DNA of 53,629 bases from Ignavibacteriota bacterium (GTDB lineage Bacteria > Bacteroidota > Ignavibacteria > UBA10030): assembly GCA_003162695.1 (NCBI GenBank), contig PMML01000026.1:1-53629 (forward strand). Reading direction: 5' to 3'. A program made the translations under genes and the position numbers. The first letter of the stretch is position 1, and every line of letters starts with the position of its first letter. The notes beneath the pieces were generated by a model that saw nothing but the letters and a program-made list of their open reading frames with translations, was not told where the DNA came from and made no database searches. This document shows, piece after piece, positions 18,597 to 26,979 of this stretch.

Positions 18597-20465
18597 ATGC
18601 CGACAAAAATACATATTATGTCTCCCGATCTGGCAAATAAAATCTCAGCAGGAGAAGTGGTACAGCGGCCGGCATCGGCCGTGAAAGAGCTTATCGAAAA
18701 CGCTCTCGATTCCGGCGCGACACGTATTCAGGTGATTATAAAAGATGCGGGCAAAGTGCTGATTCAAGTTGTCGATAACGGCACGGGTATGGGGGAAGAA
18801 GATGCTGTTCTGGCGTTCCGCCGTCATGCAACGAGCAAAATATATTCTTCTGCCGATCTTGAAAATATTCTTACGCTCGGTTTTCGGGGAGAAGCGCTTG
18901 CATCGATTGCCGCAGTTTCCCAGGTAGAATTGAGGACGCGGCGCGAAGGCGACGATATGGCTGCGCTCATCAGAATCGAAGGGGATGAAATCAAGGAACG
19001 TTCGAAAACGGCTTTTGAAAAAGGTACCAGCATCGCGGTACGGAATTTATTTTACAATACTCCCGCCCGCCGGAATTTTTTAAAAACGCGGCATACGGAA
19101 TTAAAGAATATTACCGATGTCGTGGTTCGGTATGCACTTGCGTATCCGGAGATCGAATGGCTCTATATGAGCGATGAGGAAACCCTTCTTTCGCTTTCCA
19201 AAGCATCTCTGAGCGCACGTGCTTCCGATGTGTTCGGGAAAAAACAATTCGAATCGATGATCGCATTCGAAGAAAAAACAGAGTTGATGACGGTAATCGG
19301 TTTTTTAGGGAAACCCGATTTCGTCCGCAAGAGCCGCGCCGAACAGTTTGTATTTCTCAATCGCCGCTTCATTTTCAATAAAATGATCAATCATGCCGTT
19401 TTCCATGCATACGAACATCTGCTGGAGCATGGGATGTTTCCGACGTTCGTTCTTCTTCTGACTATCGATCCGCATAAAGTGGATGTCAATGTGCATCCGT
19501 CGAAAATGGAAATAAAATTTGAGAACGAATCGAATATTTATCGCGTCGTTCTCTCGGTCGTTCGAAAGGCGCTGGCGGCGAACGATCTTGTACCGTCCGT
19601 ATCATTTAAAGAAGGAACGGCTGTCGATACCACAGGCGAAAAACTGCGCTTCGGTTCTGCCTCATGGGATTCCTACCGGCCGCCGCAGGAATCGGCAGCG
19701 CCTGTTTTTCCCATCCAGCGGGGACGTCCGCTTGCCGGCGGAACGATCGAAGGAAGTGCACCGATCCTGGGTCTCGATGAGATGTTCCCGTCTTCGGCCG
19801 GGAACGAGAGGGGCGCCCAGGCTATAAAGTTTCCACCGGCTTTTTCTCCTGATACGCAGAACCGCATTCTTGCTCATACGACTGTCGAGTCGCAGGAAGG
19901 CCGTGCTATCTGGCAGGTGCACAACAAATATATCCTTTCACAAATTCGCTCCGGGCTGATGATTATCGATCAACATGCAGCGCACGAGCGCATTCTTTAT
20001 GAACGGGTTTTGAGTAATTTTGAAAACAGCCTGCCGACTTCGCAGCAATTGCTCTTTCCGGAAACCATCGAGTTCAGTATTTCCGATTACTCGCTTGTCA
20101 AAGAGCTGCAGCTCAATTTGGAGCGTCTCGGTTTCGATGTCAAACTGTTCGGAAAGAATACGGTCGTTCTCGAGGGCATTCCTGCGGATGTCAGGCTCGG
20201 AAACGAACGTAAAATTCTTCAAGACGTCCTGGATGAATACAAGAACAACGAACATGCGGGAATCATCGATGTCCGGGACAATCTGGCAAAATCGTTCGCA
20301 TGCAAAGCGGCTGTCAAGGCAGGCGACAAATTGAATATGATAGAGATGATTATCCTGATCGATCATCTGTTTGCAGCGAAAATGCCGTATGTTTGTCCGC
20401 ATGGAAGGCCTGTCATTATCAAAATTCCATTAGAAGAACTGGATAAACGGTTCGGACGTACATAA
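18597..20465 (+). CDS. mutL: DNA mismatch repair protein MutL
   Basis: A 622-residue MutL. The GHKL ATPase motifs are intact: ELIENALDSGATRI, DNGTGMGEEDA, RRHATSKI and GFRGEALASIAAVS. After a variable linker (about 360-420), the C-terminal dimerisation/endonuclease domain has DQHAAHERILYE, the DQHA-x2-E-x4-E metal site, from residue 458, and CPHGRP from 600. It is therefore the nicking type used by organisms without MutH. No strong ribosome site is seen before ATG 18597, but the N-terminus matches the family. Confidence 0.97.
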   Translation: MPTKIHIMSPDLANKISAGEVVQRPASAVKELIENALDSGATRIQVIIKDAGKVLIQVVDNGTGMGEEDAVLAFRRHATSKIYSSADLENILTLGFRGEALASIAAVSQVELRTRREGDDMAALIRIEGDEIKERSKTAFEKGTSIAVRNLFYNTPARRNFLKTRHTELKNITDVVVRYALAYPEIEWLYMSDEETLLSLSKASLSARASDVFGKKQFESMIAFEEKTELMTVIGFLGKPDFVRKSRAEQFVFLNRRFIFNKMINHAVFHAYEHLLEHGMFPTFVLLLTIDPHKVDVNVHPSKMEIKFENESNIYRVVLSVVRKALAANDLVPSVSFKEGTAVDTTGEKLRFGSASWDSYRPPQESAAPVFPIQRGRPLAGGTIEGSAPILGLDEMFPSSAGNERGAQAIKFPPAFSPDTQNRILAHTTVESQEGRAIWQVHNKYILSQIRSGLMIIDQHAAHERILYERVLSNFENSLPTSQQLLFPETIEFSISDYSLVKELQLNLERLGFDVKLFGKNTVVLEGIPADVRLGNERKILQDVLDEYKNNEHAGIIDVRDNLAKSFACKAAVKAGDKLNMIEMIILIDHLFAAKMPYVCPHGRPVIIKIPLEELDKRFGRT

Positions 20466-20488
20466 ACAGCAGATCAAGAGGAGGTCGC

Positions 20489-21397
20489 TTGAAACAAAAA
20501 ATGAGAGCAGTCATTCGTCTCTTGCGTCCCGTTCAATGGATCAAGAACGGTCTCGTCTTTGCCCCCCTTGTTTTTTCCAAACACCTTTTTGATTTTTCCT
20601 ACATCGTGCAGGCGATGCAGGCATGTTTTGCATTCTGCCTTGTTTCCGGAATAGTCTATACGTTGAACGATATAGCAGACCGGGAGAGCGATCGCCTGCA
20701 CCCGCAAAAAAAACTAAGACCTCTCGCTGCCGGCACTCTCGAAGTACGCGATGCATATCGAGTGATAGTTTTCCTTCTTGCTGCGCTCTTCTTTTGCGTC
20801 CTGCATCTCGGAACTCGTTTTATCATCGTCATTTTCCTGTATGCAGTTATCAATGCTGCGTACTCGATATTCTTAAAAAAGGTCGTTCTGGTTGATGTCT
20901 TCGTCATTGCGGCAGGTTTCATGCTCCGTGTTCTCGCCGGTGTCTTTGCCATCGATGTCGAGATTTCTTCATGGCTTGTCCTCTGCACATTATTTATGTC
21001 CGTCTTTCTGGCTATTTCCAAACGGCGGAGCGAATTGATTCTCAATATCGATTCCCATGCTTCGACGGGACGCGGTGTGCTGGAGATGTACGATATTGCA
21101 TTTATCGATCAGATCATGACGATTGCTGCATCCGGCATGGCGATTTCATACGCACTCTATACCGTGGCAGAACGAACCGTCCGAGTTTTCGGAACGGAAA
21201 ACCTGATCTTTACCACCATATTTGTCTTGTTTGGTATTTTTCGTTACATTTTTCTCATTCGAATAAGAAAAACAGACGATAATCCGACTCATGTCCTGAC
21301 GTCGGATGCTGCTATGCTGGTTAATATTGCGCTCTGGTTTGCCGTCTGTGTTGTTATCATATATTTTCAAGAAATCAAAAATTTGCTTTTATTATGA
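20489..21397 (+). CDS. UbiA-family prenyltransferase, decaprenyl-phosphate phosphoribosyltransferase-like
   Basis: A 302-residue polytopic membrane protein. The N-terminus LRPVQWIKNGLVFAPLVF and the prenyl-diphosphate site NDIADRESDRLHPQKK followed by LRPLAAG are typical of the UbiA subgroup that transfers 5-phosphoribosyl to polyprenyl phosphate. In mycobacteria this leads to arabinogalactan; homologues elsewhere have unclear products. TTG 20489 is taken as start because AGGAGG at 20479-20484 lies four bases before it; ATG 20501 is the alternative. The stop overlaps the ATG of the DUF362 gene. Confidence 0.85.
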   Translation: MKQKMRAVIRLLRPVQWIKNGLVFAPLVFSKHLFDFSYIVQAMQACFAFCLVSGIVYTLNDIADRESDRLHPQKKLRPLAAGTLEVRDAYRVIVFLLAALFFCVLHLGTRFIIVIFLYAVINAAYSIFLKKVVLVDVFVIAAGFMLRVLAGVFAIDVEISSWLVLCTLFMSVFLAISKRRSELILNIDSHASTGRGVLEMYDIAFIDQIMTIAASGMAISYALYTVAERTVRVFGTENLIFTTIFVLFGIFRYIFLIRIRKTDDNPTHVLTSDAAMLVNIALWFAVCVVIIYFQEIKNLLLL

Positions 21398-22542
21398 AAT
21401 TTCCGGAACCCAAAAAACCCACGAAAATTGCCGGCCTTGAAGCTGCTTCTTCAAAAGTTGCCGTCCTTCGAACTACCCCGCAGACTGTGCTTGCCGATAT
21501 CCAGCGCGCCATGGAAATGGCCGGTATCCGGGATGCGCTCAAACCGTCGGCGCCGACAATTCTGAAAGACAATATTTCCTGGCATTTTCCTTTTCCTGCG
21601 GCCAACACGACCCCGTGGCAGATGGAAGGCGCCATTCTCGGCCTGAAAAATGCGGGCATAAACGACATCATTTGCGTACAAAATAAAACGGTAGTGACCG
21701 ATGCGTTTAAGGGAGAAGACCTGAACCGCTACACGCCGATTTTCAAAAAATATAAAATTCCCGTCCTTTTTAATTTCAAACCGGGAGACATGACCTGGGT
21801 AGAATACAAGCCAAAGACGCCGATGCTTGTGCTGGATCAGATCTTTGCGGAGGGCATTCGAATTCCCGATTATTTCTTTGCCCGGAACATTGTCCATCTT
21901 CCCACCGTGAAGTGTCATATCTATACGACTACAACCGGGGCTATGAAAAATGCATTCGGCGGGCTTCTCAATACGCATCGTCATTATACCCATACATGGA
22001 TCCATGAGACGCTCGTCGATTTGCTTGCGATTCAAAAGGAAATCCATGCCGGAATTTTTGCGGTGATGGACGGCACAACAGCCGGCAACGGCCCGGGTCC
22101 GCGGACCATGATTCCGGTCGAAAAAAACATAATTCTTGCCGGGGCGGATCAGGTTGCCATCGATGCGGTTGCCGCAAAAATGATGGGATTCGACCCCCTG
22201 AATATCAAATACATCAATCTTGCTCATCAGCGCGGACTCGGATGCGGTGATCCCCGGGACATTCAATTGGCGGGTGACGATATTCAAGGAGAAAATTGGA
22301 AATTTTCCGTTGGGGATAATATGGCAAGCATGGCGGGGGATATGCTCTGGTTCGGACCGCTCAAAAGGCTGCAGCGCCTGTTCTTCCATACGCCGCTTGT
22401 TCATATGTTTATTTTCGGATCGGAATGTTATCACGATTATTACCGATGGCCCCTCAAGGATCAAAGGGTTTTCAAACACTGGAAAAAAGAATCGCCATGG
22501 GGAAAATTATTCGATTCCTATCCTGAAACGTCGAAAGTATAA
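21394..22542 (+). CDS. DUF362 domain protein
   Basis: A 382-residue cytoplasmic protein. The DUF362 pattern is seen in PTILKDNISWHFPFPAANT (N-terminal part), ARNIVHLPTVKCHIYTTTTG, MKNAFGGL and ILAGADQVAIDAVAAKMMGF. The last is the DxVAxDAVAA block typical of the family. Family function is not established; some members carry ferredoxin domains, which are not seen here. It overlaps the preceding prenyltransferase gene by ATGA, and an EamA transporter follows eight bases later, suggesting a shared pathway with a lipid-linked product. Confidence 0.85.
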   Translation: MKFPEPKKPTKIAGLEAASSKVAVLRTTPQTVLADIQRAMEMAGIRDALKPSAPTILKDNISWHFPFPAANTTPWQMEGAILGLKNAGINDIICVQNKTVVTDAFKGEDLNRYTPIFKKYKIPVLFNFKPGDMTWVEYKPKTPMLVLDQIFAEGIRIPDYFFARNIVHLPTVKCHIYTTTTGAMKNAFGGLLNTHRHYTHTWIHETLVDLLAIQKEIHAGIFAVMDGTTAGNGPGPRTMIPVEKNIILAGADQVAIDAVAAKMMGFDPLNIKYINLAHQRGLGCGDPRDIQLAGDDIQGENWKFSVGDNMASMAGDMLWFGPLKRLQRLFFHTPLVHMFIFGSECYHDYYRWPLKDQRVFKHWKKESPWGKLFDSYPETSKV

Positions 22543-22550
22543 TCCTGCAG

Positions 22551-23429
22551 ATGAAAATCAGTGCGAGATCCCGTGCAGAGTTATTCCTGCTTTCGATGAG
22601 CATTGTGTGGGGCAGCACGTATGTTTTTGTAAAGCTTGTTCTTATCCACGCTTCTCCCTTTGTGTATACTGCAATACGGTTTGCGATAGCAGCGCTTCTC
22701 TTTGGTTTGCTGTTTTTTAAACGGCTGAAAAATATAAACCGGCTCACTGTTCTTCGCGGCGGCTTGCTCGGATGTTTCCTCTTCGTCGGAATTGTACTGC
22801 AGACCGAGGGTCTGCAGTACACCAGTGTATCGAAGTCCGCATTTATAACTGGGATGATGGTCGTTTTCACGCCGGTTTTACAGCTGTTTATCGATCACCG
22901 CCGGCCGCAGGCGGGAAATATTGTCGGCGTTCTTCTGGTGATTGCAGGACTTTATTTTTTGACTTCGCCTCAGGGTGCGCAATTCAATAAAGGGGATTTG
23001 ATGTCCCTTGGCTGTGCTTTGAGCTTTGCTTTATATCTCGTTTATCTGGGGATGTTCGGGGAGATGCATGATCCTTTCCATCTCACGTTTATGCAATTTA
23101 TTACTGTTGCGCTTTTTTCGGTTCCATTTATCTTCGTCGAGCACGCATATCTTGACTTGAACGGAAACAGTATCCCGGTTTTATTGTATCTTGCCGTTAT
23201 GCCGACTATTGTGGCCCTTTATATCCAGACAAAATATCAAAAGGATACGACGCCGACACGGTGTGCAGTTATCGCATCGCTGGAACCGCCGATAGCGGCC
23301 ATTTTTGCTGCCGCTCTTCTGGGAGAGAGCCTCGGTCTTGCAGGAATTGCCGGAGGCGCTTTGATATTGATCGGAGTTCTGGTCTCCGAATTTTCGGAAT
23401 TCATTTTTAAAAACATTCATACGGTCTGA
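22551..23429 (+). CDS. EamA/DMT family transporter
   Basis: A 292-residue drug/metabolite transporter with two EamA repeats and ten predicted helices. The first repeat starts LLSMSIVWGSTYVFVKL and contains the conserved GLQYTSVSKSAFITGM; the second ends with SLEPPIAAIFAAALLGESL. Substrates of the superfamily range from amino acids to nucleotides and lipid sugars; none is indicated. It is tightly packed between the DUF362 gene and maf. A perfect 13-bp inverted repeat lies inside its coding sequence at 22793-22821. Confidence 0.88.
   Translation: MKISARSRAELFLLSMSIVWGSTYVFVKLVLIHASPFVYTAIRFAIAALLFGLLFFKRLKNINRLTVLRGGLLGCFLFVGIVLQTEGLQYTSVSKSAFITGMMVVFTPVLQLFIDHRRPQAGNIVGVLLVIAGLYFLTSPQGAQFNKGDLMSLGCALSFALYLVYLGMFGEMHDPFHLTFMQFITVALFSVPFIFVEHAYLDLNGNSIPVLLYLAVMPTIVALYIQTKYQKDTTPTRCAVIASLEPPIAAIFAAALLGESLGLAGIAGGALILIGVLVSEFSEFIFKNIHTV
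22793..22821. repeat. Perfect 13-bp inverted repeat with 3-nt loop inside the EamA gene
   Basis: TGTACTGCAGACC at 22793-22805, loop GAG, GGTCTGCAGTACA at 22809-22821. It encodes part of the conserved VLQTEGLQYT segment, so codon choice on both sides makes the palindrome. Confidence 0.9.
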
Positions 23430-23431
23430 CT

Positions 23432-24046
23432 ATGTCCTCTTTTCCGACGCCCCTCATCCTTGCTTCCCGGTCCCCGCGCAGAAAAAAATTATTGCACCAG
23501 ATCGGTTTGCGTTTTCGGATTATTCCGAGCGGTGCCGACGAAACATTCCAAAAAGGAATATCTCCGGCGCAAAATGCGCGCCGTGTTGCACTGCGGAAGG
23601 CTCGGGATGTTGCAGGGGGACTGAAAAATGGGATTGTCATCGGCGCCGATACAATCGTTGTTCTCAATAGGCATATTCTCGGCAAGCCGGTTTCTTTAAA
23701 GGATGCAAAGAGAATGCTGTATCTGCTGAGCGGAAAAAAACATTGCGTTTATACCGGTATCGCCCTTGTGGATGTCCGGTCGAGACAGGAATGGAGTGCA
23801 GTCGAGCGTACCTTTGTGAAATTCCGGAAACTTTCTTCGGAGGAAATCGACCGTTATGCCGCTTCCGGTTCGCCGATGGATAAAGCGGGAGCGTACGGGA
23901 TCCAAGACGATTACGGAGCGGTTTTTGTAGAAGAAGTGAATGGATGCTTCAATAATGTCGTCGGGTTTCCGCTTGCCCGTTTTTCTCTTCTTCTGGAATC
24001 GGCTCTGTCTTCGCTTCGGACGAAAAAAAAATCCCTTCTGCTTTGA
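23432..24046 (+). CDS. maf: Maf-family nucleotide pyrophosphatase
   Basis: A 204-residue house-cleaning pyrophosphatase that hydrolyses dTTP/UTP or modified nucleotides and has been linked to septation. The family start LILASRSPRRKKLLHQIGL, the GADTIVVLN motif with the catalytic Asp and the SGKKHCVYTGIAL block are present. It starts two bases after the EamA stop. The terminator that ends the operon begins within its last codons. Confidence 0.94.
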   Translation: MSSFPTPLILASRSPRRKKLLHQIGLRFRIIPSGADETFQKGISPAQNARRVALRKARDVAGGLKNGIVIGADTIVVLNRHILGKPVSLKDAKRMLYLLSGKKHCVYTGIALVDVRSRQEWSAVERTFVKFRKLSSEEIDRYAASGSPMDKAGAYGIQDDYGAVFVEEVNGCFNNVVGFPLARFSLLLESALSSLRTKKKSLLL

Positions 24047-24062
24047 GCAGAAGGGATTTTTT
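24029..24062. terminator. Bidirectional terminator between maf and cspA
   Basis: ATCCCTTCTGC (24031-24041) pairs with GCAGAAGGGAT (24047-24057), with T residues after it on the plus strand and a run of A before it, so it serves both maf (plus) and cspA (minus). It overlaps the maf stop codon. Confidence 0.93.
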
Positions 24063-24082
24063 ACTGATGTATTGCTCTTGAC

Positions 24083-24286
24083 TTAAGCTTGCTTTGAAAC
24101 TTTGACGGCCTGCAAGCCCTTCGGTCCTTCTTCAACTTCGAATTCGACTTTATCGCCCTCGACGAGAGTTCGATAGCCGTCTCCGTTGATCGATTTATAA
24201 TGTACGAAAACGTCTTCATTGGAATTACGTGTGATGAAGCCGTATCCTTTGGCATTATTAAACCATTTCACCGTACCCTGCTCCAT
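24083..24286 (-). CDS. cspA: Cold-shock domain protein
   Basis: A 67-residue single CSD protein that binds single-stranded RNA/DNA. RNP1 is KGYGFI, RNP2 is VFVHY, and the start [16 protein letters not shown] is family-typical. The start at 24286 is set by that pattern; the frame is open to 24319. Its leader is long and structured: a promoter at 24511-24539 would give about 215 bases of 5' UTR, as in known cold-shock genes where the leader controls translation with temperature. Confidence 0.95.
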   Translation of the reverse strand: MEQGTVKWFNNAKGYGFITRNSNEDVFVHYKSINGDGYRTLVEGDKVEFEVEEGPKGLQAVKVSKQA

Positions 24287-24339
24287 AAGGTCAGTCCCCA
24301 TATAAGTTAAACAGCACACCGTTTTTTTGTCCTGGCAAT

Positions 24340-24370
24340 AAATGCATAGGAAACTCGTACCGATGCATTT
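24340..24370 (-). promoter_or_regulatory. Hairpin in the cspA leader
   Basis: AAATGCAT (24340-24347) and ATGCATTT (24363-24370) form an 8-bp stem with a 15-nt loop in the transcript about 55-85 bases before the cspA start. Confidence 0.5.
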
Positions 24371-24510
24371 CTTGCTTGGTCTGACACGAAATCTTGAAAG
24401 GATGCTCAGGTTTACTTCCTCACCGAGGTTTTACCATAGAACACACATCTGAAACGCGACAGTTCAAACAAATTGCACGAAACAAAACCGGTGCAGTGAA
24501 TTACGAACAA

Positions 24511-24539
24511 AGTATACAATTCAACTTTGATAAAAGCAA
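24511..24539 (-). promoter_or_regulatory. Promoter of cspA
   Basis: On the minus strand, TTGCTT (plus 24534-24539), 17-base spacer, TATACT (plus 24511-24516). It is the only good -35/-10 pair between the polymerase-like gene and cspA. Confidence 0.6.
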
Positions 24540-24564
24540 GTAGTTTAAGTTTAATGTAATAACT

Positions 24565-26916
24565 TCATTCGTCTTTATCGGCGAGCCATATCCCGGGTTC
24601 TTCCGGCATAGAGGCCTGATTCTCCGTCAAAAACGCCTCTTTTGAAGGCTTTCGTAAAATATTTACCGGAGGGGAATAGCCGAAAAGATCGTCGCCGGAA
24701 AAAATTTGATCGAAAGCTGCCGGTTCGAAAAAATCACTATAATGAGCGGCTACTTCCCGGAGGCGGGAGAGGTAATAGGCGGAGTTTTCATTCGGCATAC
24801 CCGGGTTCCATTCTTCTGCCAGCGTGCAATTTTCAAAAATCTTTACATCGGGATGAGAACCGGTGATATAATACCATAGTTCATCCCCCAGAGCAACATA
24901 GGTCTTCGTGCGCCGGGCTGCTTCCATTGCGGGAGCAGGGGTTCGTACGCCGGCAGCCGTTCCTTTTTCATAGTCTGTCAAATTTTCTTTTGCCGTCTCC
25001 ATCCTGCAGAAGTCTCGCGGGGTCCATTTGTGCTGTATGATGATTGTCGAATAGGATGAGTAGAGATGATGCAGACGTGTAAAATCTTCCGTCAGGATGC
25101 ACCCAATGCACCGGAGTGCGAATTGCTGTAAAAAATGCTCCGGTGTGCGCGGAATGAGTGCGCTTCCGCTCAGAAGTACGTTCTCCGTCGGATCGAGAAG
25201 TGCATAGCTTTTTCGTTTATGGCTCAGCATTGCTTGGTATCTTCCCGTGATCCTGATTTTTACCGGTGCGGCAAGATTATCGTTAAGACGATCGATGAAT
25301 GCCTGCTCGTTCTTATCTCCCAAAATGTTGTCGGGCAATGCAAAGAAAATATTCTCTCCATCTATTTGGAGAACCGGGGCATTGAATAGTTCAAGCTGCT
25401 GCACGATTTTTGCCGAAAGAATTCTGCTCTCTTCCTCAATATGCAGCGCGCTTACGGGGTCGTTGAATAGTCCTCTGGGCGAACCGAGATAATCTGCGAT
25501 ATGGTTGAGGAGGCTTTGCGCCGCCCACCGGCCGGCTCTTTGCTCCTGCCCGTCCATGCCGGAAACGATGATTTCTTCAAGATCGTGAACAAGCCGAGGA
25601 AGGATAGAAAGTGTGTCGGATGCGGATAGAGTTTTTTGTGCAAGAATAACCGACCGGCGGATCGATTCGATTTCCGCTTGCATCACATTCTTGAATAGTC
25701 CGGTCTGGAACGCTTCGGCAAAACTCGAAACCGGCTGTACAACCGGGCACGGCTGCGGAAGGGAATGACGCTGCCGTATATACTCGCGGGCCATCATCGA
25801 TTCAATGCGAATCTGAGCGCTTGCAGAAATGAGGGTTGTAAGATTAAGCGGGCACATGCGCGCCAGAGCGATATGCGGATTCAGAACTGCAGTGCTCAGC
25901 GATCGTACAAGGAGAGCAACGCGGCGGGAGTAATCTTTCAACTGCCGCGGATCGTCCTTCCACCATGTCTCAATTTCTCTCGGTGCGGCAAAGTTCATAT
26001 CCGGTATGATGTTGAACCGCTTTGCAAGATACCGGAGTGAATGATTGTGAAGGTTCCGTCTGGAACCGGCACATGAATCCGCGGCGCTGCCGCAATCGAC
26101 CACATGCCTGCCGAAAACTTCGTACTGGGCCGCGCCGCTTTCAACCGGGGGAAAGTTCACGGAACGCAGAAGGCTGCCGTTGCGCCCGAGAGTCAATGCG
26201 ACATTGAGTTCTTCCGCGCGGCGGAGAAGGAATGGAATTTGCCGGGTCAAAAGCTCATGCCCTTCAATAATATCCGGATCGATCCTGCCGACGAGATCGA
26301 CAAATGTTTTTAAAATCGATTCTTCATCTTCACGGGATGCATCCAGACTGAATTCCTGTCCGTCATTAGTTGTAACAGTCAGGATTCGGAGCGAACGGGT
26401 GAGCCTCTTTTTCCGCTCTCTCGGGAGCGGCCGGCCGAACTGTATATCGATCTGCATGCGCCGGATATCTTCATATGCCATTCCTTTAAAGAGTGTGGCG
26501 CCGGATTGCTGAAGATAATGACGCACCGGATCGTTGCGAAGGAGCACGGCAGGAATGTCCGTATAAGAATCGGCATGCACTTGAGATGAAGAATTGTAAC
26601 GTTTTAAGATATAATGAACCGCCTCCCACATTTCGCTCCATCGATGGAATACAGCTATCGAATGAAAATAATTTGTTCCGGAGAGTTCTTTAAGCCAGTG
26701 CGGTTTAGGAAATTGATCGAGAAGGTTCGGCTGTGAAAGCAAAAAAAACGGGAAAAAATCCGCATCCCGGTGTTCGACAATGCCGCCGATTCGCTTGTAG
26801 ATGCGTACGGTTTGGTCATTCAGCTGATTGACCGCAACAATGCATTCTTCCGTGCTTTGCCCATAGAGGAGGGTATCCATAGGAATATCTTGTCTCTCGG
26901 CTGCCGGCATTGTCAT
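24565..26916 (-). CDS. Catalytically inactivated family-B DNA polymerase homologue (783 aa)
   Basis: A full-length relative of bacterial family-B DNA polymerases in which the catalytic sites are lost. ExoI D-I-E reads DIQ (157-159); ExoII has EGHE in place of GxN and lacks the FD pair (218-226); ExoIII Y-x3-D reads YSRRV (329-333). Polymerase motif A, normally D-x2-SLYPS, reads EIESIRRS (415-422). Motif B K-x3-NS-x-YG reads QSLLNHIAD (467-475). Motif C DTD reads DGE (519-521). The KxY segment (569-571) and the surrounding scaffold remain: FKGMAYEDIRRMQ, RMCPLNLTTL, MMAREYIRQRHSLP, the thumb-like region and the C-terminal YYITGSHPDVK ... AYYLSRL. The intact length and open frame argue for a selected, non-enzymatic role. 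Starts at 26916, 26910 or 26880 are possible. It lies downstream of nfeD-slipin on the same strand. Confidence 0.82.
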   Translation of the reverse strand: MTMPAAERQDIPMDTLLYGQSTEECIVAVNQLNDQTVRIYKRIGGIVEHRDADFFPFFLLSQPNLLDQFPKPHWLKELSGTNYFHSIAVFHRWSEMWEAVHYILKRYNSSSQVHADSYTDIPAVLLRNDPVRHYLQQSGATLFKGMAYEDIRRMQIDIQFGRPLPRERKKRLTRSLRILTVTTNDGQEFSLDASREDEESILKTFVDLVGRIDPDIIEGHELLTRQIPFLLRRAEELNVALTLGRNGSLLRSVNFPPVESGAAQYEVFGRHVVDCGSAADSCAGSRRNLHNHSLRYLAKRFNIIPDMNFAAPREIETWWKDDPRQLKDYSRRVALLVRSLSTAVLNPHIALARMCPLNLTTLISASAQIRIESMMAREYIRQRHSLPQPCPVVQPVSSFAEAFQTGLFKNVMQAEIESIRRSVILAQKTLSASDTLSILPRLVHDLEEIIVSGMDGQEQRAGRWAAQSLLNHIADYLGSPRGLFNDPVSALHIEEESRILSAKIVQQLELFNAPVLQIDGENIFFALPDNILGDKNEQAFIDRLNDNLAAPVKIRITGRYQAMLSHKRKSYALLDPTENVLLSGSALIPRTPEHFLQQFALRCIGCILTEDFTRLHHLYSSYSTIIIQHKWTPRDFCRMETAKENLTDYEKGTAAGVRTPAPAMEAARRTKTYVALGDELWYYITGSHPDVKIFENCTLAEEWNPGMPNENSAYYLSRLREVAAHYSDFFEPAAFDQIFSGDDLFGYSPPVNILRKPSKEAFLTENQASMPEEPGIWLADKDE

Positions 26917-26928
26917 TGGCCTTCATCG

Positions 26929-26960
26929 CCGTTGTCCCGGTTTGAAAGCCGGAACAACGG
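26929..26960 (-). other. Hairpin between the slipin and polymerase-like genes
   Basis: CCGTTGTCCCGG (26929-26940) pairs with CCGGAACAACGG (26949-26960), 12 bp with one G-U in RNA and an 8-nt loop. No T tract follows on the minus strand, so it may be an attenuator or processing site rather than a terminator. Confidence 0.55.
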
Positions 26961-26979
26961 GACTTTGACAGGATTGATA

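Noticed and set aside
21451-22479. 342-codon minus-strand frame opposite the DUF362 gene
   Set aside because: The plus-strand protein has clear family motifs; the antisense translation has none and no start signals.
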